Source of the DNA: CAYMAX01 sp964388595
GTDB taxonomy: Bacteria; Bacteroidota; Bacteroidia; Bacteroidales; UBA932
Assembly: GCA_964388595.1 (NCBI GenBank)
Contig: CAYMAX010000014.1
Location: 1 to 32,590 of the forward strand
DNA length: 32,590 nt
Direction of reading: 5' to 3'
Shown: positions 9,017-16,199 of the stretch, one piece after another
Layout of the letters: every line of letters begins with the position of its first letter
Position numbering within the stretch: position 1 is the first letter of the stretch
Position numbers and translations under genes: made by a program
The notes under the pieces: model-generated
What the model was told of the DNA's origin: nothing
Databases searched by the model: none
Seen by the model: only the letters and a program-made list of their open reading frames with translations

Positions 9017-10777
9017 ATGTATAGAACGCATACTTGTGGCGAATTACGCCAAGCAAATGTAGGTCAGCAAGTTACTTTGGCCGGATGGATTCAGAGAATA
9101 AGGAAAATGGGCGGAATGAGTTTTATCGACCTCAGAGACAGATATGGCATCACTCAACTTGTGATTAATGAATCTGCAGATAAGAGCCTCAACGAACAGG
9201 CAGAAAAGCTGGGACGGGAATTCGTAATACAAGCGAAAGGCATCGTGGTGGAGAGAAGTTCCAAAAACAGCAAAATGGATACCGGAGACATTGAGATAAG
9301 CCTCTCCGAAATAGTTGTTTTAAACGCAGCTCAGACTCCCCCTTTTACCATAGAAGATGTGTCGGATGGAGGTGAAGAATTGCGCGCCAAGTATCGTTAC
9401 CTCGACTTGCGTCGCAATCCTCTGAAAAAAGCTCTGATGCTTCGTCATCAGATGGCTCATGAAGTGCGCAATTATCTCGACTCTCAGCACTTTATGGAAG
9501 TTGAGACTCCATATCTCATCAAATCCACTCCCGAGGGAGCACGCGATTTTGTAGTCCCCTCCCGTATGAATCCGGGACAATTCTATGCATTACCGCAGAG
9601 TCCGCAGCAGTTTAAACAGCTTCTTATGGTAGCTGGATACGACCGTTATTTCCAGATAGTACGCTGTTTCAGAGATGAAGATCTCCGTGCAGACCGTCAG
9701 CCTGAGTTTACACAGATAGACTGTGAGATGTCTTTCGTGGAGAGGGATGATGTTTTGAATATTTTCGAAGGGATGATAAAAAGACTTTTCAAAAATGTGC
9801 TCGGCAAAGAGTTCAATGAACCTTTCTTGAAAATGCCCTATCAGGAAGCTATGTCAAGTTATGGCTCTGATAAGCCTGATATCAGATTTGGGATGAAACT
9901 AAAAGAGATTACCGGTATGGTGCAGGGTCATGGCTTTTCGGTATTTGATTCGGTACAATATGTCGGAGCGATAGTGGTCCCGGGTGCTGCAGCATATACC
10001 CGCAAGCAGATAGATGAACTCACCGAATGGGTAAAAAGGCCGCAAGTAGGTGCCAAAGGTTTGGTATATATCAGATGTGAAGCAGACGGGACTTTCAAAT
10101 CTTCAGTAGACAAATTTTATTCTCCGGAAGTGTTGTCCCAAATAGCTCGGGAAGTGAATGCTTCATCGGGAGATTTGGTGCTCGTTCTCGCCGGAGGACG
10201 GAGCAAGACTCAGGTGGCTCTCGGCTCCCTTCGTATCGAAATGGGTAATCGCCTTGGCTATCGTGACCCCAAAGTATATGCTCCGTTGTGGGTCGTAGAT
10301 TTCCCTTTGTTGGAATGGGACGATGAGACTAATCGCTTCTATGCCATGCACCATCCCTTCACTGCTCCCAAGCCGGAACATCTCAAAGAATTTTATTCCG
10401 ATAAGAAAGAAGACCTTGAAAAAGTCTGTGCCAATGCATACGATTTCGTACTCAATGGCACAGAAGTGGGAGGTGGTTCGATAAGAATCCACGATTCCAA
10501 GATACAACAAAGGATGTTTGAGGTGTTGGGCTTCACACCCGAAGATGCAGAATACAAGTTCGGTTTTCTCATCAATGCTTTCAGATTTGGTGCTCCTCCT
10601 CACGGAGGCATCGCTTTCGGATTTGATCGTTTCTGTGCACTGTTCGGTGGTCAGGAGACCATTCGCGATTATATTGCTTTTCCCAAAAACAATCAGGGAC
10701 GTGATGTAATGTGCGATGCCCCTTCTCGCATTGACGATATCCAGATGAAAGAACTTTTTCTGGAGAGTAAAGCTTAA
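9017..10777 (+). CDS. aspS: Aspartate--tRNA ligase
   Basis: This class II aminoacyl-tRNA synthetase charges tRNA-Asp in the cytoplasm. The 586-residue protein has the bacterial layout. An N-terminal OB-fold anticodon-binding domain comes first (GWIQRIRKMGGMSFIDLRD). The catalytic core contains motif 2 (FRDEDLRADRQPEFTQID) and the bacterial GAD insertion domain, seen around VVPGAAAYTRKQIDEL. Motif 3 lies near the end (GIAFGFDRF). Whether it also charges tRNA-Asn cannot be judged from the sequence alone. It appears to be transcribed alone, and its stop lies 1 bp from the stop of the convergent regulator gene. Confidence 0.98.
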   Translation: MYRTHTCGELRQANVGQQVTLAGWIQRIRKMGGMSFIDLRDRYGITQLVINESADKSLNEQAEKLGREFVIQAKGIVVERSSKNSKMDTGDIEISLSEIVVLNAAQTPPFTIEDVSDGGEELRAKYRYLDLRRNPLKKALMLRHQMAHEVRNYLDSQHFMEVETPYLIKSTPEGARDFVVPSRMNPGQFYALPQSPQQFKQLLMVAGYDRYFQIVRCFRDEDLRADRQPEFTQIDCEMSFVERDDVLNIFEGMIKRLFKNVLGKEFNEPFLKMPYQEAMSSYGSDKPDIRFGMKLKEITGMVQGHGFSVFDSVQYVGAIVVPGAAAYTRKQIDELTEWVKRPQVGAKGLVYIRCEADGTFKSSVDKFYSPEVLSQIAREVNASSGDLVLVLAGGRSKTQVALGSLRIEMGNRLGYRDPKVYAPLWVVDFPLLEWDDETNRFYAMHHPFTAPKPEHLKEFYSDKKEDLEKVCANAYDFVLNGTEVGGGSIRIHDSKIQQRMFEVLGFTPEDAEYKFGFLINAFRFGAPPHGGIAFGFDRFCALFGGQETIRDYIAFPKNNQGRDVMCDAPSRIDDIQMKELFLESKA

Positions 10778-10778
10778 C

Positions 10779-11060
10779 TCATTTTAGATAAGTTTTGATA
10801 GCTTCAAAATAGTCGGTAAAAGATTGTTTGCCCAGTGGGGTGATTTTACAGACTGTGAGTGGTTTTTTGCCTTTGAAAGTCTTTTTGATGGAGATGTAGC
10901 CTGCTTGGCTCAATTTATCCAACTGCACGCTTAGGTTGCCGGCTGTAGATCCCGTCTCTTCCTTCAGATAAGAAAAATCAGCACTCTCAGCCCCCATCAA
11001 GATAGACATTATGCCCAGTCTCAACTCGGAGTGGAGAAGGGGATCAAGTTCCTTAAGCAC
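10779..11060 (-). CDS. Small winged-helix transcriptional regulator
   Basis: This is a 93-residue single-domain winged-helix protein resembling the MarR/ArsR-like HTH_34 group. Helix 1 is ELRLGIMSILMG, the recognition region is TGSTAGNLSVQLDKLSQAGYI, and the wing is IKKTFKGKKPLTVCKITPLGK. It has no ligand-binding domain and no conserved cysteine cluster for metals. It is the second gene of a pair with a membrane protein, with the coding regions overlapping by 8 bp. The start is GTG, chosen because a perfect Shine-Dalgarno sequence precedes it and helix 1 would be lost with the next Met. By analogy with such pairs it probably represses its own operon, perhaps through the palindrome at 11699-11713. 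The regulated function is unknown. Confidence 0.85.
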   Translation of the reverse strand: MLKELDPLLHSELRLGIMSILMGAESADFSYLKEETGSTAGNLSVQLDKLSQAGYISIKKTFKGKKPLTVCKITPLGKQSFTDYFEAIKTYLK

Positions 11061-11658
11061 GGCAGACCTCCTTTTCTCTATTGGACTTTCTTCCTCTGTA
11101 GTTGAGGATATGCCCGGGTATTACCATAGTAACCAAAAAAGTGGCGGCAAAAACTATCATCTGGCCATCGTATCCGAAATAGAGAGTAAGGATGGACAAA
11201 AGGATACAGAGAATTCCTCCCACAGTGATGGGGACAAATTTAATGACTGCTCCCGTAATACCAACCCCAATACCTAACAGCAAAAGTACGAGAAACAAGA
11301 TGGGAATATCAGCCGAAAACATTTTCAAAAGGCTCACTACCAAGCAGGCAATCCCGATAAATATCCAGATATAGCCTATCACATTGTCGATATAGGTTTT
11401 GATGCCTTTTCTGTGTTTCTTATTGAGAATCATCATCAGGGGCCAGCCTATCACAGGAATGGCAAACCAGAGGAAATTCCAATAACCATTTTGAGTGAAG
11501 TGACAAGCAGTCCATACAGCAATAGTCACAGCTACTGAGATGTAGCCCCACAACAGGAAGGGTATTCCTTCTCTCCCTTCGAGATTGTTTTGAGAATTTT
11601 TAATCATTTGAGAGATTAATGCAATGCTCTCTTTTTCATTTAGATTTTTTTCTTCCAT
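11053..11658 (-). CDS. Integral membrane protein of unknown function, paired with a winged-helix regulator
   Basis: I do not recognise a named family. The 201-residue protein has a charged N-terminal helix (EEKNLNEKESIALISQMIKN) and six hydrophobic segments, roughly two before and four after a basic loop (LNKKHRKGIKTY). It ends in a basic cytoplasmic tail. No enzymatic or transport motif is visible. The ATG at 11658 is chosen over an in-frame TTG at 11688 because that TTG lies within the -7 box of its promoter. The gene precedes and overlaps the winged-helix regulator by 8 bp. Comparable membrane-protein/regulator pairs are common in Bacteroidota genomes, but their role is, as far as I know, not established. 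Confidence 0.8.
   Translation of the reverse strand: MEEKNLNEKESIALISQMIKNSQNNLEGREGIPFLLWGYISVAVTIAVWTACHFTQNGYWNFLWFAIPVIGWPLMMILNKKHRKGIKTYIDNVIGYIWIFIGIACLVVSLLKMFSADIPILFLVLLLLGIGVGITGAVIKFVPITVGGILCILLSILTLYFGYDGQMIVFAATFLVTMVIPGHILNYRGRKSNREKEVCRA
11066..11074 (-). promoter_or_regulatory. Perfect Shine-Dalgarno sequence for the winged-helix regulator
   Basis: The minus strand reads AAAGGAGGT, complementary over 9 bases to the usual 3' end of bacterial 16S rRNA. The AGGAGG core is 6 nt from the GTG start at 11060. It lies inside the last codons of the upstream membrane protein (R-E-K-E-V). No other start in the window has a comparable site, which fits the group's general disuse of Shine-Dalgarno pairing. 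Confidence 0.75.
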
Positions 11659-11685
11659 ATCAAAAGATGTTTTAAAATTATGTTG

Positions 11686-11717
11686 CAAAAATAAAGTAGT
11701 TTATTTAATAAACCAAA
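11686..11717 (-). promoter_or_regulatory. Complete promoter for the membrane-protein/winged-helix operon
   Basis: On the minus strand a TTTG -33 box (11717-11714) is separated by exactly 20 bp from TATTTTTG (11693-11686), matching both elements of the Bacteroides consensus at the preferred spacing. The ATG at 11658 would then have a leader of roughly 20 nt. The spacer carries the palindrome listed separately. Confidence 0.8.
11699..11713. promoter_or_regulatory. Perfect 15-bp palindrome between -33 and -7 boxes; candidate operator
   Basis: GTTTATT-T-AATAAAC is a perfect inverted repeat with 7-bp arms and a single central base. It lies wholly between the -33 and -7 boxes of the membrane-protein/regulator operon, where a bound dimer would block RNA polymerase. 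The adjacent dimer-type winged-helix protein is the obvious candidate binder. This is inference from position and symmetry only. Confidence 0.55.
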
Positions 11718-11733
11718 TATTTATACAATTATT

Positions 11734-11752
11734 TTTATGAAAACATCATAAA
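11734..11752. repeat. Inverted repeat between mrp and the membrane-protein operon
   Basis: TTTATGA-AAACA-TCATAAA forms a 7-bp stem with a 5-nt loop, 22 bp past the mrp stop codon. It could slow the transcript leaving mrp, but the stem has only one G-C pair and no U-run follows on the minus strand, so I do not call it a terminator. Confidence 0.35.
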
Positions 11753-11774
11753 TCGATTAAGAGACACAGATTGA

Positions 11775-12860
11775 TTAGATCTTCTTGGCGATGTCATCCC
11801 ATTCAGGAGCAGCCCCCGGGGTACCGCTGTCTCCATCTTCGCGAATGGACATACGCAGAGGGACCTGTCCTAAAAGTTCGATACCGAGATTTTGAGCCAT
11901 ACGCGCTCCTCCGTCACGGCCGAAAATATAGTATTTATTATTTGGAAGCTCATCAGGGGTAAACCAGGACATATTCTCCACCAATCCCAGTACAGGGACA
12001 TTGATATCTTTGTTCCTGAACATATTTACACCCTTAAGTACGTCTGCAAGAGCTACATCTTGTGGAGTGGTAACGATGATGGCTCCGGTAAGGGGAATGC
12101 TTTGTACCAATGAGATGTGAATATCTCCGGTGCCGGGAGGAAGGTCGATGAGGAGGTAATCCAAAGTGCCCCATTTGACCTGAAGCACTATCTGTTTGAG
12201 GGCATTACAAGCCATGGGTCCCCTCCAGATGAGAGCCTGTTCCGGTGATGCGAAGTAGCCTATGGACATCCATTTCACACCATATTTTTCAATAGGCAGT
12301 ATGAGGTCCATAGAACTCTCGTCATATCCGCCGCCCCCTTCTTCTACTTCAGGTTGAGATTCTTCTGTACCTGTCATTTTGGGTATGGAAGGTCCGTAAA
12401 CATCTGCGTCTGCAAGTCCCACTTTATATCCCATACGGGCAAGTGCGACAGCAAGATTGACTGCTACTGTAGATTTGCCCACTCCACCTTTGCCCGAAGC
12501 AATGGCGATGATTTTGGTGACATTGGTGAGCTGTTCGGTGCCGAGGTCTTCTACTGTTTTTTTGGTTTTGCGTTCTTTAACCAATTCCAAGATAGAAATT
12601 TTGGCTTTTGGGAACATTTTGGTCAATGTCTCTTCGCAAGATTTCTTTATGGAGCCCGATAATGCATCGGGAGATGGAAAAATCAGATGAAATTTAATAG
12701 CTCCGACATTGTCCGGGGCAAGTGATTTCATATCCTCAGATGACACTGGCCGTCCCAAATTATCGAAGCAGGCAATATCCTCCACCATCCCGAGAGAGAC
12801 GATGTCTTTCTCGAGGACGGGGTGAATAATAGAAGAGAGTATTTTGCTGATTTCAGTCAT
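11775..12860 (-). CDS. Mrp/ApbC-type P-loop ATPase, iron-sulfur cluster carrier
   Basis: This 361-residue cytoplasmic protein has an N-terminal MIP18-like (DUF59) domain (about 1-90) followed by a Mrp/NBP35 ATPase domain. The domain has the deviant Walker A IASGKGGVGKSTVAVN, then LADADVYGPSIPKM and LIDLPPGTGDIH. The family carries and inserts Fe-S clusters. One oddity is the segment after GLVENM, which in E. coli ApbC holds the cluster-binding CxxC. Here it reads SWFTPDELPNNKYYIFG and has no cysteine, and no CxxC occurs elsewhere. I recall the same replacement in other Bacteroidota homologs. The C-terminus is also somewhat short, ending in PEWDDIAKKI. It follows the dipeptidyl-peptidase gene by 11 bp and no separate promoter is seen, so the two are probably co-transcribed. 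Confidence 0.92.
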   Translation of the reverse strand: MTEISKILSSIIHPVLEKDIVSLGMVEDIACFDNLGRPVSSEDMKSLAPDNVGAIKFHLIFPSPDALSGSIKKSCEETLTKMFPKAKISILELVKERKTKKTVEDLGTEQLTNVTKIIAIASGKGGVGKSTVAVNLAVALARMGYKVGLADADVYGPSIPKMTGTEESQPEVEEGGGGYDESSMDLILPIEKYGVKWMSIGYFASPEQALIWRGPMACNALKQIVLQVKWGTLDYLLIDLPPGTGDIHISLVQSIPLTGAIIVTTPQDVALADVLKGVNMFRNKDINVPVLGLVENMSWFTPDELPNNKYYIFGRDGGARMAQNLGIELLGQVPLRMSIREDGDSGTPGAAPEWDDIAKKI

Positions 12861-12871
12861 TACTAATATAT

Positions 12872-15034
12872 TTATTTCACTATTCTCATCTCATCGAGAA
12901 GATAGCCTGCGCCACCAAATTTATCGATGATAAACAGAACATAGCGAATATCTACATTGATACATCTTTGCAAGTTGGGTTCGAAAATAATATCGCCACT
13001 CATAGCTTCCCAGTTGCCATCAAAAGCAAGTCCTATCAATTCTCCCGCACCATTCATAATGGGAGAGCCTGAATTGCCGCCGGTGATGTCGTTGTTGGAG
13101 AGGAAGCATACAGGCATTCTGCCGTCTGCCAATCCATATTGCCCGAAATCTTTGTTTTTCCAAAGTTCTTTCAATCTGTCAGGCACTACAAATTCCCAAT
13201 TATTGGGATCTTCTTTTTCCATTACTCCATCCAGAGTAGTGTAATAATCATAGAAGACAGCATCACGAGGAGAATAAGGGAGTACAGAGCCGTAAGTCAG
13301 ACGCATAGTGAAATTGGCATCGGGATAAATGGCTTCTCCTTTGCGCATCTCAAGAGTCCCTGCGATATAATCTTTCTTTCCATGGTCAAAGAGAGGGTCG
13401 GAGGTATAAAAGACGTCGAGGAGTCCGACCATAGTGTCGTCACAAGAAGAGAGCAGGATATATGCAGGGTCTTCTTTCAATGAAGTGATGGTGGTATCAT
13501 CTATGGCAGCAACAACTTTATTCAGGTCTGTGAAGACAGAGTGACCATAGAGATAGTCGAGATAACTCTCCACATTGCCTTCATAAAGTGAGTCAATAGT
13601 TTTGAAAATAGAAATTTGTTTCTCGGCGGGGATGTTTTCTTGATAAATTTTCATCATCGCTGATGCTACTTTTCTATCTGTGGGAAGAGAATAATCTTTG
13701 TAATAATTTTGAAGAGAACTGATAAGTTTGGAATACAATACTCTCCTGTCAGCTGTATCTTTTGCAAGTTTTACATTATCAATGGACCTGACAAAACTAC
13801 TTGCAGAGACGAGCTCTATTCTTCTGACAGATTCGGTGAGATAGATTAAAAGGCGGTATGAATCCTTGCGAGAAGCGATAGCAGTATCGATTTCGGCGAG
13901 AGCCTTGCCATATTTTTCTACTCTTTTGCGTCCACCTTTGTTGACCCATTTTGTGAACTGTTCTTCCTGAGCAGCCATTCTTTCTTCCACACCGAGTTTC
14001 TTGAAGGTCTCATTCATCCCCATCCATTTTTTCCAACCATTGGATGAGCCTGAATATTTGCTCGCATATTGTATCATAATCTTGGGATCAGACTCCATAT
14101 CTGCCATAAGAATCTCCTGACGAACGCCACGCACATAGATTCTGATGGCGTTGGAAATATCGCGGGTCTCCACCAGTTCAGAGCGAGTCATAAATCGATT
14201 GGTGCTTCCCGGGTAACCCATAATCATGGTAGGGTCTTGGGGCTTGACACCTTTGAGAGAAATAGTTAAAAATTGTTTAGGTCTGTAGGGAACGTTGTCT
14301 TCGCTGTAGCCTGCAGGATTATTATCTTTATCTGCATATACGCGGAAAACAGAGAAATCACCGGTGTGACGTGGCCACATCCAGTTGTCGGTGTCGGCTC
14401 CGAATTTGCCGATAGATGAAGGGGGTGCTCCGACAAAACGAATATCACGATAGACTTTATAAACGATGAAATAATATGTGTTCCCGCCATAGAAGGAGGT
14501 AATTTCGGCAGACAGATATTTTTTATCTGCTGTGTTTTTCTTGGCATAATCATCGGTATAAGCCTCTTCAAGGGCAAGAATGACAGAGTCCCTCTGGTGA
14601 TAACCTACACCTTCAAGAGCTTTGTTGACTTCTTTGGTCACATCGGTAAAACTTTCAAGGAAAGTCACGGAGAGTCCTTTGGCAGGCAATTCTTCTTTTT
14701 GATTCATTGCCCAATAGCCATCTTTGAGATAGTTATGTTCTACAGAAGATAATTTCTGAATGCTTGAATAACCGCAATGGTGGTTTGTGAAAATGAGACC
14801 ATTATTTGATACGATCTCACCTGTACATCCTCCGCCAAAGATAACGATAGCATCCTTGAGACTTGAATGATTGATATCATATATCTGACTTGGAGTGATG
14901 GTGAAGCCCATTTCGGACATTTGTTTGCCATTGAGCTTTTGAAGCAAAGGCAACAACCACATTCCTTCGTCTGCTTTAACAGGGCATAGCGATAAGATGA
15001 ATAATGATAAAAAGAGAATGAATGATTTTTTCAT
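12872..15034 (-). CDS. S46 family dipeptidyl-peptidase, DPP7-like
   Basis: This is a periplasmic serine exopeptidase that releases dipeptides from the N-terminus of oligopeptides for peptide-based nutrition. Starting at 15034 gives 720 residues beginning MKKSFILFLSLFILSLCPVKA, a clean signal peptide followed by DEGMW, as in known S46 enzymes. The trypsin-like triad is visible: His in TNHHCGY (H86), Asp in FGADTDNWMWPRH, and Ser in TGGNSGSP (S655). Position 673 is Gly (FDGNWE). In this family Gly there goes with DPP7 (hydrophobic P1) and Arg with DPP11 (acidic P1), so this is predicted to be DPP7-like. A longer in-frame start at 15178 is rejected because it would run through the promoter, destroy the signal peptide and overlap glycerate kinase. 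Confidence 0.93.
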   Translation of the reverse strand: MKKSFILFLSLFILSLCPVKADEGMWLLPLLQKLNGKQMSEMGFTITPSQIYDINHSSLKDAIVIFGGGCTGEIVSNNGLIFTNHHCGYSSIQKLSSVEHNYLKDGYWAMNQKEELPAKGLSVTFLESFTDVTKEVNKALEGVGYHQRDSVILALEEAYTDDYAKKNTADKKYLSAEITSFYGGNTYYFIVYKVYRDIRFVGAPPSSIGKFGADTDNWMWPRHTGDFSVFRVYADKDNNPAGYSEDNVPYRPKQFLTISLKGVKPQDPTMIMGYPGSTNRFMTRSELVETRDISNAIRIYVRGVRQEILMADMESDPKIMIQYASKYSGSSNGWKKWMGMNETFKKLGVEERMAAQEEQFTKWVNKGGRKRVEKYGKALAEIDTAIASRKDSYRLLIYLTESVRRIELVSASSFVRSIDNVKLAKDTADRRVLYSKLISSLQNYYKDYSLPTDRKVASAMMKIYQENIPAEKQISIFKTIDSLYEGNVESYLDYLYGHSVFTDLNKVVAAIDDTTITSLKEDPAYILLSSCDDTMVGLLDVFYTSDPLFDHGKKDYIAGTLEMRKGEAIYPDANFTMRLTYGSVLPYSPRDAVFYDYYTTLDGVMEKEDPNNWEFVVPDRLKELWKNKDFGQYGLADGRMPVCFLSNNDITGGNSGSPIMNGAGELIGLAFDGNWEAMSGDIIFEPNLQRCINVDIRYVLFIIDKFGGAGYLLDEMRIVK

Positions 15035-15049
15035 TGAAATAATAAATAT

Positions 15050-15057
15050 TAAATTTG
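15050..15057 (+). promoter_or_regulatory. Possible -7 box for glycerate kinase
   Basis: TAAATTTG matches TAnnTTTG and ends 26 bp before the ATG at 15084. The region where a -33 box is expected reads only TTTT. This is a weaker call than the opposing DPP7 promoter, which it faces. Confidence 0.4.
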
Positions 15058-15070
15058 AATATTGAGAAGA

Positions 15071-15102
15071 CAAAAGTAGAAAAATGACAGACAATACCCA
15101 AA
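15071..15102 (-). promoter_or_regulatory. Promoter for the DPP7-mrp operon
   Basis: On the minus strand TTTG (15102-15099) is followed after exactly 20 bp by TACTTTTG (15078-15071), a full Bacteroides-type promoter. The leader to the ATG at 15034 would be about 30 nt. The -33 box lies inside codons 6-7 of the divergent glycerate kinase gene. Confidence 0.75.
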
Positions 15103-16172
15103 ATAAAACTACTACAGTACTTATTGCTCCGGATAAATTCAGGGGCACATACACATCACCACAGGCCTGCGAGGTCATACGCGATGAGATTATCCACTAC
15201 TATCAAGATGAGATAATCAACGCCGTCTTTGTCTTGCATCCTATGGCTGATGGAGGGGAAGGGAGCCTGAATATTGCCGAAACTACTCTCCAAAAAGACG
15301 GCAGGAATTATCGTAAAGAATATGTTGAGACGGTCAATGCCATCGGGGCACCGGTGAGAGTCCCTATGCTGCTATTTGGAGTTACTGCCCTGATAGAGAT
15401 GGCTCAGGTGTGCGGATTATCTATGCTTTCAGAGAATGAACGCGACCCGATGTTTGCATCTTCCTATGGATTGGGAGAGATGATTCGTGTGGCTATTGAA
15501 AAACACGGGGCATCCAAACTCATTATATGCTTGGGAGGAAGTGCTACTAATGATGGTGGAGCAGGCATGCTTACAGCCCTGGGATTCAGGATTAATAACG
15601 ATATTGTTTTTGGTAAGAATAATATTCCCTCCATATTGAGCTCCATTGAAAAGCTTGACAACAGTTTTGTTAACGAGGTCTGTCCCGGATTGAAAAGGGT
15701 AGAGATAGAAGTAGCTTGCGACGTAGATAATCCACTGCTCGGTACTCAAGGTGCTACTCAGATTTTCGGCAGACAAAAAGGGGTAAAGGATATTGAATTA
15801 TTCGAGAAGTCTATGTCTCATTGGGCCGAATCAATATCTCCTACTGCCACTAACATACCCGGCGCAGGTGCAGCAGGTGGTGTTGGGTTTGCCCTTTGTG
15901 CAGTATTAGGGGCCAAACTTCAGAAAGGGTGGAAAGTCTTCGCAGAGATGACTCATCTCGAAGAAGAAATCATCCACTCAGATATTGTTATCACCGGCGA
16001 AGGTAGTTTTGATGAGCAATCATTGCATGGGAAATTACCTGTTGGCATTGCTTCTATCTGCCGTAAATATTCCAAGCCTGTCTGGATAATATGCGGTCGC
16101 AATGAGGTCCCGGAAGAAAAATATTGGACATTTGGCATAAAAAAAGTTGGAAAATTAAATCATGAGGGTTAA
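15084..16172 (+). CDS. Glycerate kinase (GarK/GlxK family)
   Basis: This cytoplasmic enzyme phosphorylates D-glycerate with ATP, feeding glycerate into glycolysis. The family (PF02595) is evident from LIAPDKFRGTYTSPQACEVI, MADGGEGS, the hallmark GGSATNDGGAGMLTALGFR, GAGAAGGVGFAL, and TGEGSFDEQSLHGKLPVGIA. The 362-residue protein has about 11 extra residues at the N-terminus compared with the E. coli enzymes. It ends early, at GIKKVGKLNHEG, lacking roughly the last 30 residues (the final helix region) of the family. Whether activity is kept is uncertain. Its stop codon TAA forms part of the -7 box of the downstream histidine kinase gene. Upstream it diverges from DPP7 with a 49-bp gap. Confidence 0.88.
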   Translation: MTDNTQNKTTTVLIAPDKFRGTYTSPQACEVIRDEIIHYYQDEIINAVFVLHPMADGGEGSLNIAETTLQKDGRNYRKEYVETVNAIGAPVRVPMLLFGVTALIEMAQVCGLSMLSENERDPMFASSYGLGEMIRVAIEKHGASKLIICLGGSATNDGGAGMLTALGFRINNDIVFGKNNIPSILSSIEKLDNSFVNEVCPGLKRVEIEVACDVDNPLLGTQGATQIFGRQKGVKDIELFEKSMSHWAESISPTATNIPGAGAAGGVGFALCAVLGAKLQKGWKVFAEMTHLEEEIIHSDIVITGEGSFDEQSLHGKLPVGIASICRKYSKPVWIICGRNEVPEEKYWTFGIKKVGKLNHEG

Positions 16173-16177
16173 CTTTG
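16147..16177 (+). promoter_or_regulatory. Promoter for the sensor histidine kinase, overlapping the glycerate kinase stop
   Basis: TTG (16147-16149), then 20 bp, then TAACTTTG (16170-16177). Bases 16170-16172 are the stop codon of glycerate kinase. The ATG at 16200 lies 22 bp past the box, so the sensor kinase probably has its own transcript despite sitting directly behind another gene. Confidence 0.7.
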
Positions 16178-16199
16178 TTTGCAACAACTGAAAATCACA

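Noticed and set aside
10163..10603. 146-codon open frame antisense to aspS
   Set aside because: It resembles no known family, lies entirely within a well-conserved gene and has no promoter or partner; a shadow of aspS codon use.
11659..11688. TTG start extending the membrane protein by 10 residues
   Set aside because: The TTG falls within the -7 promoter box, so it would not be transcribed as a start; the ATG at 11658 fits.
11718..11774. Possible intrinsic terminator after mrp
   Set aside because: The one hairpin here (11734-11752) has a nearly all-AT 7-bp stem and no T-run on the mrp strand.
15035..15178. In-frame N-terminal extension of the S46 peptidase by 48 residues
   Set aside because: It would bury the signal peptide, run through the peptidase's own promoter and overlap the start of glycerate kinase on the other strand; the ATG at 15034 gives the family's length and numbering.
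16179..16199. TTG start extending the histidine kinase by 7 residues
   Set aside because: It lies directly after the -7 box, at or before the expected transcription start; the ATG at 16200 opens a normal signal anchor.
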